The translations under genes were made by a program, and so were the position numbers. A DNA stretch of 20,399 bases, taken from assembly GCA_043800905.1 (NCBI GenBank), contig JAZDMO010000004.1, positions 1 through 20,399 on the forward strand, read 5' to 3'. Below the pieces are notes generated by a model. It searched no databases. It saw only the letters and a program-made list of their open reading frames with translations, and was not told where the DNA came from. Positions 20,347 through 20,399 of the stretch are shown here, piece by piece. Every line of letters starts with the position of its first letter. The stretch's first letter is position 1. Source of the DNA: JAHITU01 sp043800905 (GTDB taxonomy: Bacteria; Patescibacteriota; Minisyncoccia; Phycocordibacterales; UBA12079).

Positions 20347-20399
20347 AACAACAAATGTTTAAACAATCACCAAAAGGCGAGGGTTTTGCTCCCAAAGAG

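Overview
This AT-rich window (about 30% GC by eye) reads like part of a chromosome from an ultra-small Candidate Phyla Radiation / Patescibacteria bacterium. That placement is an inference. It rests on the short ComEC with no C-terminal nuclease-like domain, tRNA and tmRNA genes without an encoded CCA, many lineage-orphan membrane proteins, and dispersed palindromes of the CCTGCC/GGCAGG type. Housekeeping genes seen are recG (split by a one-base frameshift), ftsH, smpB, ssrA (tmRNA), comEC, a LOG-family hydrolase, rubrerythrin, a DUF389 membrane protein and one tRNA-Ile with anticodon UAU.

Layout. 1-1,985: the start of a probable IS481-like transposase abuts a tandem pair of paralogous anchored proteins, the distal one shortened at its C-terminus. 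2,025-5,616: a compact minus-strand operon, in transcription order two 58-residue membrane microproteins, a DUF333 protein, rubrerythrin, an alpha/beta hydrolase and a phospholipase D-like protein. 5,772-7,950: recG on plus, converging on two zinc-ribbon microproteins and a DUF389 protein. 9,490-9,884: an unusual tRNA-Ile locus in which the tRNA 5' half occurs three times and the extreme 3' end twice. The two upstream halves stop exactly at position 37/38 and each is followed by an identical 78-nt hairpin element, whose core recurs at 11,780 in front of the LOG-family gene. 10,014-13,964: a small exported protein, a lipase-like hydrolase, the LOG protein and FtsH, all minus. 14,224-15,274: smpB followed by tmRNA, together the trans-translation system. 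15,454-16,681: three small plus-strand genes, each with its own terminator. 16,779-18,556: a lysine-rich histone-like protein and a DUF4349-like protein, separated by a very AT-rich, hairpin-filled interval. 18,643-20,399: comEC, then a composite repeat with a 46-bp perfect palindrome.

Functional themes are protein quality control (FtsH, SmpB/tmRNA), DNA uptake and repair (ComEC, RecG), peroxide defence (rubrerythrin) and envelope biology. Two patterns stand out beyond the genes. First, strong Shine-Dalgarno sequences occur almost only before very small genes, whereas several large conserved genes have a -10 box 6-8 nt before the ATG and may be leaderless. Second, a family of short REP-like repeats carries different palindromes in the same place at four or more sites. 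All RNA structures, promoters and terminators were found by eye and not computed.
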